From assembly GCA_030407085.1 (NCBI GenBank), contig CM059583.1, positions 83,058,501 through 83,122,500 on the forward strand: a DNA stretch of 64,000 nt. The letters run 5' to 3'. This document shows, piece after piece, positions 1 to 10,191 of the stretch. Below the pieces are notes generated by a model. It was not told the origin of the DNA. It was given only the letters and a program-made list of their open reading frames with translations, and made no database searches. This DNA comes from Trichopria drosophilae (taxonomy: Eukaryota > Arthropoda > Insecta > Hymenoptera > Diapriidae). Within the stretch, counting starts at the first letter, position 1; each line of letters starts with the position of its first letter. The position numbers were made by a program, and so were the translations under genes.

Positions 1-1451
1 ATATCCGTTTGATATAAGAATAAAAAATAATTTTTATTTTTGTACTGGCACATACAGACGTTCACTTTGTCGAGGCGGATTTTGGATATCTGCGTTCCTC
101 ATCAAATCTTTATATCCTAGGTTATTTGATGCATTTATTAACAAAACAAAATTTGCAATTTTATATTCAGTACATCAATTGTGTGACGATATATTGAGGG
201 GGAATATGGAAGGGATGAAGATCATAATGAAACGCGTGCGCGCGTTCCTCCCATGCTGCACTTGGGCCTCTCTGGCTTAGTCTCTTCTTCTTAAGTGTGT
301 TTATTCGTGAGGCCCACTCTACGGGTTTCGTTTTTCCCGTGTATCGCATTTTTCGATAATGTTTACTGGTAATATAACTTCAGAGTTTAAAGTGTTTATA
401 TGATTCTTTCGCATTTCTATACGATCCGTGTGGTCCTAGACAATAGGGATTCTGTTCTTGGAATGACTTGCTTCCATGAATGATAGTCTGATAGTGTTGC
501 ATTTTCGTCTTCTTACGTTTCGATTTCGTCCAAATCTTTCATTCAGTTCTTATTGTGTTTTCCAAGATGATGCGTCGGCTGGTGGGTTCAGAGTGGATTA
601 CAGTGCCTACCGAATCATCGGCGCACCTCTGCGTGCGGATTTCTTCCATATGCGTCGTGGAGAGCGAAGTGAGAGAGAGTGTTTTCTTTGAAAAAAATAA
701 AAAATGTTTAGTGATATTTAACTAATAATTATTAAGTGTTTCCTATTTGTTTTTCGTCGTGTATGATTCTTCCCTTGTGTTTTTTGTCTTTATCCTGTTA
801 TCTTTATCTTAACTTGCGGGGTTTTTTTCGTTCGCGTTTCACCGGGTATCTACCGTGTGTGAAGGTGGTGCATTCCGGGGTGGGCGTTGGTGCCCTCCCG
901 GCGTCGTGGTGTTGTTTCAGTGCTTGTATTATGCTGATCTGCATTCTGCAATCGCTAGCTTATATCTGGTCCACGGATTCTGTGATTACATAACGGAGGA
1001 ATGATGTAAGTTCTAAAGATGCGTAAAAATGTAGTGCACACTTTTATCAGGCTGTCATTTCTCCAATGTTCCGCGTATGTGTCTTCTTTACGTGTGGATT
1101 AGCCAGTTATCGATATTTTTGTTTATTAACAATTTCTATGTTAATATATATTCGGGCGCGTATAGCGCAAGTCTTTCCCTGTTCGTTCGATTTTCTCTTC
1201 GTGCTTTCTCTTCTTATTAACACTTGTTCGCTAAAGTACCCTTAAAGTTAAAATATTTCTATGTAGACAAAATTAATTTTTTGTTTTTTATCGTTTCAAT
1301 ATTTGTTTTTCTACATCTTATTTTAATTTTCTGTAAACAAATATCCATCAACGGGTTATGGTTCTTTTTTACTTTATCAATGTGTACTATTTTGTTTTTT
1401 CGTGCATTGATGAGTAATTTTATATTTCGTGAGCGACATATTTCGATAATT

Positions 1452-2640
1452 TCATACTTCCGTGATTCTCTTGGTCAATTCTGTCAAATAATCATAGTAT
1501 GTAATTAGCTTCTCGCGGGTGGCGTGTGCACTTGGCAATCGTGTGTTTCTCCCATATACAAGCTCGTGTGGCGAGTAGTTTGTCCCTTCGTGAACACTCG
1601 TGTTGTATGAAAACATGGCGAATGGACGCAAAATGTCCCAACCGCTACGTTTCTCGACAAAATTCTTCAGGTAGTCGACCATCACCTGGTGACTCCTTTC
1701 TAAGCTCCCGTTGCTTTGCGGGTGGTAAGCAGATATCACAAACGTTTTAATTTTAAATATTTTCACAAATTCTTTCATGATATTTGCGATAAAGCAACGA
1801 CCTTGGTCAGTAAGAATGGATGCAAAGGCTCCAATACTGCAAATAAAATGTTTTGCAAATGCTTTCGCGACTTCTACTGGTGATTTCTCCTCTAGCAGAA
1901 TTCCAACGGAGTATTTCGTGAGTAGGTCTTGTATAGTTAATACATACCGATTCCCACTCTCGGTGATGTCTGTTGGTCCCCATACATCAAGGGCCACTTT
2001 GTCAAATGCGTTTCGTGGTGTGTCTGTAATGACCATTGGTAACCGTGTTTTTACGTGCACGAGTTTTTTTCTTTGACATCCGGCACATCTTTTTACGTAT
2101 TCCGTGACGTCACTTTTCATATTCCGCCAGAAAAACTTTTCGCATAAGCGAAGATACGTTTTGGTCACTCCTTTTTGACCTCCTATAAAGGAATCATGGT
2201 GTTCTTTTATTATGGCGAATCGCTCGCTTACCGATGGTATGGAACGGTTGTCCTTACAAAAGGTGATCGTTAGTTCACGTAGGCCAAGTAGTGATTGAAT
2301 TGTACCTTGGATATCTCGCCATTGAATATGTTGGAACATGTCGCGATCCTGCCCGATTATTATGGATGAAATCTCAAATTTTGTTAAAAGGGCATCCAAT
2401 ACATTGATCGATTTGACAATGTTTGATTTCAAGGCTCGATCATCAAGGTTTTGTTTAACGACAAGTCCGAAGAGTCGGGTCTTACCTTTCTTTTGTACAA
2501 TCACTTCACCGATTTTTAATCGTTTGAGCGACAATTCGTCGGGATTAATTAAGTGTCGTTCGACGAGGTCTAGACCGATTTCGCTATCATTTAGTCCATT
2601 GACCGTGGTAAAGTAGACAATATGTCCCTTTTTACGGAAT
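1452..2640 (-). pseudogene. Macro-like domain plus integrase of Gypsy copy 2
   Basis: The frame is open on the minus strand from about 2640 to the stop at 1452. The first 130 or so codons are the macro-like domain (KKGHIVYF start, IGEVIVQ, FGLVVK, IQW, ITFC). They are uninterrupted here, while the plus copy has a stop inside the same domain. Then follow the integrase HHCC zinc finger and the catalytic core with Asp in ALDVWGP, Asp in LTDQGR and Glu in NGSLER. The C-terminal part is lost in the 158-bp deletion, so the protein ends soon after the core. No ATG opens this stretch, as expected for an internal piece of a polyprotein. It would have cut and joined DNA at integration. Confidence is high for the integrase and moderate for the macro domain. 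Confidence 0.85.
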
Positions 2641-2972
2641 ACTGGTAGTATTTATTCATAATTTAAAATCGATAGGCTCGAAAAAGTCTTCATTTCTCCC
2701 AAAGTCTATGGGACCGTAGGACTTCTGTTTACGTTTCGGGCCATTCCCTCTACGTTGCTGTGTGGGGGTGATCGTCGTCGAGACGTTGGGGTCGTGACCT
2801 GCCTCAATCGGTTCCGTTGCGTTCGGGAAATTCCGTGTCCGTTAGTCCCAAGATGCCTATGTACTCGGGCAAGAGTGGGGTGTAGTGTAGCCTATCGAGA
2901 TGTAGATGGTGCGTTTGGTGTGCATTTTCCGGTTTTATGTGATAAAATTGTGTTTTATCTGTCGGACTATGC

Positions 2973-3287
2973 TCATGTACCCAAATATTTGTATTGAAAT
3001 GTCGCGAATATCGTTAAAATGTTATCATCGCCGAATTCCGCTGTAGATTCCAGAATGGAAAATGTACGTACATATTCAGCACAGGACAAGAGAAAATCGC
3101 TGTTCTTCAGTGTTTCTCTTAGTTCTTGAGGGCTCATGTGTTGTAATTTGATTAAGGAGGTAAAAAGACAATTCCCGTCTTTTGCCACAATAGTGTACTC
3201 CTTTAGTGTTTTGTAGGGTTCCATACATGAGTTTGAGAGTGAATAATTTAAATGCCGAGACAATTCATCGTTCTCAGACGCACGCAT
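2973..3287 (-). pseudogene. OTU-type cysteine protease domain of Gypsy copy 2 (truncated by frameshift)
   Basis: The minus-strand frame contains KDGNCLFTSL, the OTU signature with catalytic Asp and Cys three residues apart (Cys codon at 3168-3170). About 60 residues of the domain follow and then the frame is lost. Comparison with the plus copy shows a 1-base deletion just before the segment leading to the catalytic His-Tyr, so this copy cannot make the whole domain. The His-containing part is still readable in another frame towards 2890. The OTU family removes ubiquitin or related modifiers; activity in this element is inference. Confidence 0.75.
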
Positions 3288-3289
3288 GG

Positions 3290-4285
3290 TCGTCTTGTCG
3301 ACCTACATTTCGTTTTCTCCGATTTCGTTAGGCTCAACGGGGATTTTGTCGAGTTCCATCGACTCTTCGAGCATTTTCGTTTCGTCCCGATCTCCGTCGA
3401 CGGCAGCTTCTCTAGCTCTCTGCGCTTGCGAGTATGAACTATTTTTAGATGGGCCCTTCTCCTTGCGCGTCGAATGGGGAAGTAAACGTATAGTTTCTTC
3501 GGGCGGATCGAGGGAAATATCCGACGACCGTGAATCTTCTAGGCCCTCGTTGTCCTGCGTATGACTTTCGATTTTTCATTTTTGTCTTTTTCTTCGAGTT
3601 TTCTCTCACGCTTAGTTCTTCCATTTCGGAATACGTGGTTTCTGTATCCGGTTGTGACGTAAGTTCGTCCTCAGTAGGGAGTCGTTCTATTTCCCTCCAA
3701 CGGTTTCGAAGGCCAGCTAACCGTTTCTTATAGATTAAATTCGTTCCTGCTTCGAATACCACTTCATTTTTTATTATTTTAGGTTTTTCTTTGACCTGAG
3801 TTCGCTTTACTGTATTAGGGTCAATTTTCAAATAATCCGGTACTTGTAGTTTTTCTACTTCCGTTATGTACTGTTTTCTTTGTTTTTTCTTTACCGGTGT
3901 AGGAGGTTTTTTCATTGAAGTTGATCCGTCTTGCTGTCTCGACCGAAATTTTCCTTTATAAATTCCTAATTTCATGTAGGCTGGCAATTCGAGTATTTCG
4001 ACCTAGGTTATGTACTTCTTTCGAGCTGTCTTTTCAACTCCCAGCATTTCTACATTGGAACTCTGGCTCTCTTTGTCGTAGTCAGTCACATTCTCTTCAA
4101 CATCTCTATACGTATCGGTTTCGTCATCGAAATCCTTACCACTTTTTTTTCTGAGTAGGACTTCCTGAACCGTCAGCATCTGGGACACGCAGTCTCCTAG
4201 CGTTTCTTGATCGTTTCTTGTTTTCTTTATCATTTTTACCGCCTTTAATTGGCATACACGATTTTTCAGTTTTTCGTGCGTTTCT
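3290..4285 (-). pseudogene. Charged linker region of Gypsy copy 2 pol
   Basis: Two minus-strand open stretches (3445-3987 and 4003-4233) match the acidic and basic linker lying between RNase H and OTU in the plus copy. They keep the segment YITEVEKLQVPDYLKIDP and the KKPPTPVKKKQRKQ basic patch, followed by acidic stretches (EDELTSQPDTETTYSEMEEL). Stops and frameshifts separate the pieces. No catalytic domain is visible; the composition suggests a disordered spacer with possible nuclear-localisation-like basic clusters. Confidence 0.7.
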
Positions 4286-5393
4286 TAAACTTTACGTACT
4301 GGTAATTATGAGGACTGTTAGTGATACGCATTGGTGGGCTTATAAGGACTTCTGGTACTTATGTTGCAAAGTCTAAACAAGAAACAAATGCCCACGCAAA
4401 ATGCGGTACGGCGCTTAGGCACAACAAGATTTCTCAAAGAGATGCACTGGCAACTAGGGTAGTCCCCACAAGTACGGATACCCACATTTATATATACACA
4501 GGGTGAGTATCCATGATCGGAATATAGGGCACGTCGTGTTATCGATTGAGTGATTGTGATTGGTCGATTCAACCGGTAAGGTCTCTTGCTATTTGCCACG
4601 ACGGTGCACACGCAATGGCGCGGAGAGTGATGCCACTAGGCCACTACACGAATATGGACAAACGTTTTTTGCTGCACTTCATAGTCCAGTTAGTTAGTTG
4701 GCTGCAAAGCAGTAAAATGTATTAGTTTTATTTAAGGAGTATTGACGTGTTTGCAGGTTAGGGAATATTTTTCTTTTAATATTTTTGGATAATATTGTGC
4801 TCAAATAAAAATTCTAAAAATGATTTTGCGCAGTGTAGTGTACTGTTCTGATGCACAAGTACTAATTCTTTGAGTTTCATCAGCTGCTGACCATCGTCTT
4901 CTAGTCAGATAAGTATTTTAGATCAACTTGGATAAGTATTGTTATTAAAGTAATAACTAACAATAATAATAATATTATTAAAGCACTTGATACTTTGTGC
5001 GTTATCATTTAATCTTACGTTAATTGTGGGAACAGTGGATCATGCTGCTCATGCAAAGAATTCCTTGGTCTAGTTTACACCGATGATCCAGGCCACGACC
5101 TGGTTCTGAAATTTGTCTGAAAATGCATTAGGTCTTATGGTGTAAACAGCAGCACGCGACCTACCGTTCTAGGTACCGCCCTTGAATTTAACGAGTATAA
5201 AATATATAAACATATATTCTATTATTCAATTTTAATTCGAATTCGACTTTTCTGTCCGACAGAAGCTGTAAAAACTAAATTACTACTTATCCAAGTTAAG
5301 TTTATTTACAAGTCTCGATGTTTTTACCAGGCTCGAGCCCAGGCTGCTAAATAGGCCAGGACACAAAAATGGGCCTCGGTGTATCCTAGGCCA
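4286..5393. other. Stretch without a recognised gene
   Basis: No reading frame here resembles a known protein. The stretch is moderately AT-rich. A short segment near 4490-4600 (ACACAGGGTGAGTATCC) resembles the end of a CAGGGTG-type MITE, but no matching second end is seen. Confidence 0.5.
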
Positions 5394-6258
5394 TTATCTC
5401 AGCGGGAGTGCATTCTCGGGGGAAATATTTCAAACAATAGTTTAAGGATTTCTCCCCAGCTATTCAATAGTACCATTAACATTGATCACGAACATGTCCT
5501 TGGCGGTGATTTCAAGGTCAAGATTATTTTTTTAAATGGGATGGAAACTCCCATTTTTTTCATGGATTCGGAAATAGCGGGCAAATTTACGTACGAATAT
5601 GATATAAGCCATATTTTGATTAAGGTCGTTTCATGGTGAAACTTAAACATTCCCGTAACGGCGAATTATCTTAGCGGGACTCAATTTTCGAGGAAAATGT
5701 TTCAGACAAAATTAAAAGGATTTTCCCCTATTTATCTAATGGTGATGGTAATTTTGACCTTCACTATTGTTTTGAAGATCATTTCAAGGTCAAGTTCAAT
5801 TTTTTAAATGGGAACCACTATTTTTTACGTGAATTTGGAAATAAGGAAAATTTAATGTTCAGAAAATGACCTTCAATATACCCTTTAGGTCAGAGTCAAG
5901 GCCATTTCAAGGTCAAATTCAATATTACCAGTAGATAGCCCGGGAATAGCAAAAAAATGCAATCTCCTCATGATAGTATCGTCATGCACGAATTTATAAG
6001 ATATTCACCTTCAAATGACCTTGACCCTTACGTAGACGGTATATTGAATGTTATGTCCTAAACATGAAATTTTCCCCTCTTTCCAAATATGCGTAAAATA
6101 TAGTGATTTCCATTTGCAGAATTGAACTTGATCATGAAACGACCTTCAAAATAATAGTCAAGGTTAAAATTAATATCTCCATTAGATGGATAGCGAAAAA
6201 TTCTTAAACATTCTCTGCAATATTTTACCCGAAAATACACCCCCGCTGAGATAATTCG
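5394..6258. repeat. Compound dispersed repeat with CTCAGCGGG ends
   Basis: The motif TTATCTCAGCGGG or a close variant occurs at about 5394 and 5667 on the plus strand and inverted at about 6255. Each is followed by a similar block containing TTTCAAGGTCAAG and AAATGGGA segments. The outer copies therefore form a loose inverted repeat of roughly 200 bp with another copy between. Related sequence recurs at 17443-17640, on the other side of the Gypsy insertion, and at 37360-37700. I read it as a nonautonomous foldback-like repeat into which the Gypsy element inserted. Confidence 0.6.
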
Positions 6259-6267
6259 CTTTTGTTG

Positions 6268-6271
6268 GTAC
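6268..6271. repeat. Left target-site duplication GTAC
   Basis: GTAC lies directly before the 5' LTR and again at 17439-17442 directly after the 3' LTR. A 4-bp duplication is typical of Ty3/Gypsy integrases. Confidence 0.8.
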
Positions 6272-6652
6272 TGTTACGGATGCTGGCTACGCACATAATA
6301 GCACTCGTAACATAGACAATACTTGTCTTTGTAAGATCGACAAGACACACACACCGAAGGGCCCGATTCGGCGTCGCACATATATTGCACACGTGTTGTA
6401 ACTTACACTGGGAACCACGGGTTCCTCTAGCTGCAAGCCCAATCGGTCAAGAAAAGAATGTGCCACGCCGAAGCTCGAAGTAACACAATCCTTAAGATTG
6501 TGACTCACACACGCACACAATAGCACACGTTCCCCGAATCGCCTAGGTTACCGATAAGTCAAAGGGGTGAGCGATTTGTGGAAGATGGCACGTGGCAAAC
6601 AACAAGTGCAGGTGTCCATCAAAAAGGACGATGATCTCATCGACATCTACCA

Positions 6653-6660
6653 TATAAAAA
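6653..6660 (+). promoter_or_regulatory. TATA-like box in the 5' LTR
   Basis: TATAAAAA, followed by GGGCAATCG, conserved at 17019-17026 in the 3' LTR. It probably directs transcription of the genomic RNA about 30 bp downstream; the start site is not shown by sequence alone. Confidence 0.5.
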
Positions 6661-6917
6661 GGGCAATCGCATTGCCCGAAATCGGAGTCGCCCCGCGATT
6701 GACGCCGTGAAGATCTCGGTGCAGAGTCGCCCCGCGATTGACGCAGTGAACATCTCCGTTAGAGTCGCATCGTAACCAAAACCGAAAAGATCTCGCGCAC
6801 GGGACTTAGAAGCTTCGCGACACATTAATCCGCGACTCTCCGCGAATCAATACAGGACTTAGTACTTATATACCCGGACGATCTGTACGACCTGAAGTTG
6901 AAATTTCCCTAAGTTAA

Positions 6918-6923
6918 AATAAA
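6918..6923 (+). promoter_or_regulatory. Polyadenylation signal AATAAA in the LTR
   Basis: AATAAA is conserved at 17284-17289 in the 3' LTR, where it would end the genomic transcript. It lies about 265 bp after the TATA-like box, consistent with an R region between them. Confidence 0.5.
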
Positions 6924-7087
6924 GTTATCATTTCTAAATTCGCCAGTATTTCGTCACTTGGGGTGTCGATCCCCTTTATGCGGAAGATCCCAGAAACTAT
7001 TCTCAGCTACCGAGAATCATCCCTTACAACTCCTGATCCTGATAAAAAATCGCATTACGAAAAACATAAAAATCGTAACATAAAAAA

Positions 7088-7105
7088 TGGTGGCAGCGGT
7101 GGGAT
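7088..7105 (+). other. Primer binding site, tRNA-Leu type
   Basis: TGGTGGCAGCGGTGGGAT begins 7 bases after the 5' LTR. It is complementary to the 3' end of a eukaryotic tRNA-Leu of the ...ATCCCACCGCTGCCA-CCA type. TGG pairs with the CCA tail. This would prime minus-strand DNA synthesis. The tRNA assignment comes from recall of tRNA 3' ends and was not searched. Confidence 0.75.
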
Positions 7106-7834
7106 CCGCAAGTGACTGGTGAACTTCAAAAATAACTTTTCAAGGAAATTAGAACGGGTAAACGGAGTCCGGTTCGCGTAAAATAAAGGTGTGAATGAAC
7201 ACGAGCTGTTTGGAGACGCAGCTATCCAGGATTCATTGCTCCAGAACGCGGAGGAGGCCTTATCCAATTCAAGAATCACGAGGGTGCTTCACTAACCTGA
7301 GGGACTGTCCAGTAACTTGAGGAAGCTCAACGTATCAACTAGAGCAGAGAAGACATCGAGGAAGCTGATTGTCTACTTCATGAGTGCAGCTACGTAAGTA
7401 AATTTGCATTTCTGTACAAATTTTCTAAAAAAAAAACCTTGGAATAATTTATCAATCTTTTGCTCAGAAGCATATTTAAATTTCACGAACAAAAAGAGAG
7501 AAAATTTGTAAACTATTTAACGATTGTTGTGAATTTTATGAACTTTGAAATATTGTTGATTTTAAAAAAAACTATTACAATTCATTTTGAAACACTATTG
7601 TAATTCATTTTGAAGTGCTTATTTAATTAATGTTGAAATACTGTCACAATTAACCTTGAAATATTGTTATAATTAACTTCCAAATATTCTTTTAACTAGC
7701 TTTGAATATTATCAAATTTACGATTTGTTACATCGTGCGAACATTTTTTAACAAAAAAAAAAGGGAAATTTTGAATACAAAACAAACGCGAATCAGAAAT
7801 TAATAATAGCGACTTTAAAAAAAAAATACAAAAA
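7106..7834 (+). other. Untranslated leader between primer site and gag
   Basis: About 730 bp without a supported gene. The last 400 bp are strongly AT-rich with A runs. The gag ATG at 7835 has A at -3 and G at +4, a good eukaryotic start context. RNA packaging signals would be expected here but cannot be recognised by eye. Confidence 0.6.
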
Positions 7835-8857
7835 ATGGCGGACTATAAAAGCGGAATAATGACAAGCGGTAGCCACCAAGTGGCCCTCGCAGGTCCGGTA
7901 TATGTGGTAGCACGAGCACCACCAATTGCGGAAGCAGTGAGCAGTGTGCCGGAATTTGACGGCACCCGCGAAAAATTCTCAGACTTCGAAAGTGCGTGTC
8001 GCGACGGATTCAGATTATTATCGGCCGACGAAACCCGGATCTACCTACACATGATGAGGAAAAAGCTTACCGGGAAAGCGAAAATTTTCTGCGAAAAAAT
8101 TTCGACATACGCGATAGTAGAAGCCTTTCTGGCCGATCTAAAATCTGCCTACGGCATTTCTAGTGATCCGCTCAAGTTGCTAGCGGGATTAAAAAATACT
8201 TACCCAGGACAACGCGAAAGTTTAGAAGATTTTGGTTACCGTTTATTACGCGATTACCGAGCTCTCGAGAAAGCCATAAACTCGTCGAGAGATTTTGACG
8301 CAGTTGCCGGTCAGAGATTATTAACTTTGGCAAATCGTGACGGAAAGGACCATTTCATTTACTGCGCGAAAATCCCTATGGAAGTACGCCTCACGCAGTT
8401 GAATCCAGATACGCTCGAGGCTGCCGTAGAACACGCTAGAAAACTAACTGAAAAATACAACGCGAAAGACGCAGGATCCGATCCTATGCTAGGAGGTCGC
8501 GGAGAAAGATATTATCAAGCGTCTGCTCATTTAGTTTCGAAAGGTCCGCAATATCAGCACAACTATTTGGACCGGCCAGGACGTTATGAAATCGATTCTG
8601 AATGGCGAAATTATAACGACATTCAGTGTAGTTATTGTAAAAGAATAGGGCACTCTCGAAAACAATGCCGAACTCTAAAAAATAGGAATTTCGATACCCC
8701 GAACATACAGAGACATTGCACTTGGTGTGATCGCATAGGTCACACTAGAGATAATTGCCCTGCGCAAAGATTTAATCAACAAAAATGCGAGTTTTGCCAG
8801 CGAATAGGTCACAGTGAACCATGTGCAGTGAAACATGTTTTTTTCGAAACGGCGTGA
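7835..8857 (+). CDS. Gag nucleocapsid precursor of Gypsy copy 1
   Basis: 340 residues. Residues about 36-215 have the look of a retrotransposon gag capsid domain (VPEFDGTREKFSDFESAC near the start, helical and charged after). Three zinc knuckles follow: C265-C278 (CSYCKRIGHSRKQC, CX2CX4HX4C), a second of the same spacing (CTWCDRIGHTRDNC), and a third with one residue fewer between His and Cys (CEFCQRIGHSEPC). Gag would form the particle and bind the RNA. The frame stops at 8857, just after a T7 run at 8838-8844, and the next frame continues with a basic tail, so a frameshift or indel there is likely. The gag assignment is firm. Confidence 0.92.
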   Translation: MADYKSGIMTSGSHQVALAGPVYVVARAPPIAEAVSSVPEFDGTREKFSDFESACRDGFRLLSADETRIYLHMMRKKLTGKAKIFCEKISTYAIVEAFLADLKSAYGISSDPLKLLAGLKNTYPGQRESLEDFGYRLLRDYRALEKAINSSRDFDAVAGQRLLTLANRDGKDHFIYCAKIPMEVRLTQLNPDTLEAAVEHARKLTEKYNAKDAGSDPMLGGRGERYYQASAHLVSKGPQYQHNYLDRPGRYEIDSEWRNYNDIQCSYCKRIGHSRKQCRTLKNRNFDTPNIQRHCTWCDRIGHTRDNCPAQRFNQQKCEFCQRIGHSEPCAVKHVFFETA

Positions 8858-9278
8858 AAAAAAGATTTCGGAAGGAAAATTTCAGGATAGGTCAAAAAAT
8901 AGGTTTGCAGAAAATAACCAAACTTTTTTTAATAACGATCGCCGGGACGAATTGAAATTTCGGAATGACCGAAATAGGGAAAACCTCCCAAGTTTTTCTG
9001 GAAATCGTGCGTTCTCGAGAAATTATCATTCGTCTCATCAGACTAATGATAGATGGCAGAGAAATGAATACAGGAATAATCAAGACACCGATAAACGAGA
9101 AAACATTTCATCCTACAGCCAAAATAACAATCATTTAAACTCCAGGGGCGCTCGACAGCAACCAACAACGTCGAGCGACGCCCGAGACGAAAACTCCACT
9201 CGGAAAATGCGCGCCGTAAAAGCGGAACGGCCAGAGTCCATTTCGGGCATGTTAGTTTTTCAGAATGTCCGCGAATAG
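8835..9278 (+). CDS. Basic Asn/Arg-rich continuation of Gag, different frame
   Basis: 147 codons overlapping the end of gag in another frame. The product is very rich in Arg, Asn, Ser and Gln (RNDRNRENLPSFSGNRAF) with no folded domain seen. This composition suits an RNA-binding gag tail. Either the frames are joined by ribosomal shifting at the T7 run or this copy lost or gained a base there. The end overlaps the protease frame, which is already open by about 9248 (HVSFSECPRIDI), so a second frame change follows at 9200-9250. Confidence 0.6.
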   Translation: MFFSKRREKKISEGKFQDRSKNRFAENNQTFFNNDRRDELKFRNDRNRENLPSFSGNRAFSRNYHSSHQTNDRWQRNEYRNNQDTDKRENISSYSQNNNHLNSRGARQQPTTSSDARDENSTRKMRAVKAERPESISGMLVFQNVRE

Positions 9279-9319
9279 ACATTTCTAGCCCCGATCTGCA
9301 TTACGGAAACGGAATATTC

Positions 9320-10183
9320 TTGGTTGACTCCGGAGCAGAAATAAATCTTATAAAACTGAGTAAATTACGTCGAGATCTGTACCCCGATCAGGATATCAAA
9401 TTCGATTTAAGCGGAATCGGCAAAGGAATAATCGGTACGCTAGGTTGTGCAGAAGTACAATTTAATGATGAAATTATAGAGTTACAAATAGTGAGAGATG
9501 ACTTCCCTATCGATGAAGATGGAATCATGGGAAATCCTTTTTTCCGAACTCTCGGAGCAAAAATCGATTACGAACAAGATTGCGTATATATAAGAAATTA
9601 TATAATCCCATTTATTAATGAAGAATTCATACAGATTTCGCCAAGAAGTCGCAGAGTAGTTCGCGTAGAAGTTCTAAACAACTTAGACTTCGGATTTGTA
9701 CCAAAAGTCAACATCTGCAGTGGTTTATTTTTTGGTAATGCCCTAGTAAAAAATCGCGATGGATACGCATATCTGTATGTCATAAATACGAATGACTATG
9801 AAATAAAATTTACCGTCCCACAAATTGAACTGGAAGAATGCGAAGTAGCAGAAAATATACAAAGAGAAAATAATGTTATAAAATCCATGCAGGATCTTAA
9901 GAATTACGAAAAAAATCGAAAAAAGCAAAATCACGCAAAAATACAAGTGGCTATAGGACAAGATAAACAGAGAAATAACGATGTTTTGAAGCGGATAAAT
10001 GTGGACGGCTTGTCGGACGAGGAAAGAAAACATGTGGAGAATCTCGTTCACGACTACGCTTACATGTTTCACCTACCAGGAGAACCATTAGGCGCGACTT
10101 CCGTATTCAAACACCGCATTCATATCACAAATGATGTGCCGATACGCGCTAAACGTTTCCGGCACCCACCGTACCTGCTATAA
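9320..10183 (+). CDS. Retroviral-type aspartic protease and start of RT region
   Basis: LVDSGAEINLI holds the DSG active-site triad of retropepsins, and GIMGNPFFRTLGAKIDY resembles the later conserved part (IMGMDFL-like). It would cut the Gag-Pol precursor. There is no proper ATG: the frame is already open from about 9248, as expected for a polyprotein. The last third (HRIHITNDVPIRAKRFR) is the segment before RT. The frame ends at 10183 because of an apparent 1-base loss near 10169, and RT continues in another frame. Confidence 0.85.
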   Translation: MVDSGAEINLIKLSKLRRDLYPDQDIKFDLSGIGKGIIGTLGCAEVQFNDEIIELQIVRDDFPIDEDGIMGNPFFRTLGAKIDYEQDCVYIRNYIIPFINEEFIQISPRSRRVVRVEVLNNLDFGFVPKVNICSGLFFGNALVKNRDGYAYLYVINTNDYEIKFTVPQIELEECEVAENIQRENNVIKSMQDLKNYEKNRKKQNHAKIQVAIGQDKQRNNDVLKRINVDGLSDEERKHVENLVHDYAYMFHLPGEPLGATSVFKHRIHITNDVPIRAKRFRHPPYLL

Positions 10184-10191
10184 AAACCGAA

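Larger units (their letters stand above)
1..4285 (-). mobile_element. Partial inverted copy of the OTU/macro Gypsy element (copy 2)
   Basis: This stretch is the reverse complement, with scattered substitutions and indels, of about 11497-15832 in the plus-strand Gypsy element. It carries, read on the minus strand, the charged linker, the OTU domain, the macro-like domain, the integrase and the 3' noncoding region. RT, protease, gag and the 5' LTR are missing: similarity stops near 4285. A deletion of about 158 bp relative to the plus copy removes the integrase C-terminal tail including the GPY motif (junction near 1449). Similarity also ends about 5 bases from the window edge, so the other boundary cannot be judged. 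Confidence 0.9.
6272..7080 (+). repeat. 5' LTR of Gypsy copy 1
   Basis: 809 bp, TGTTAC...GTAACA, near identical to 16638-17438. By eye the two differ by roughly 16 substitutions plus a short indel near the 3' end, where the 5' LTR reads TCCTGATAAAAAATCGC and the 3' LTR reads AGGAGTAGAGAG. It holds a TATA-like box and an AATAAA signal, as expected for a promoter and polyadenylation LTR. Confidence 0.95.

Noticed and set aside
4321..4506. Small open frame near the inverted copy
   Set aside because: No motif and opposite-strand frames of similar length; likely chance.
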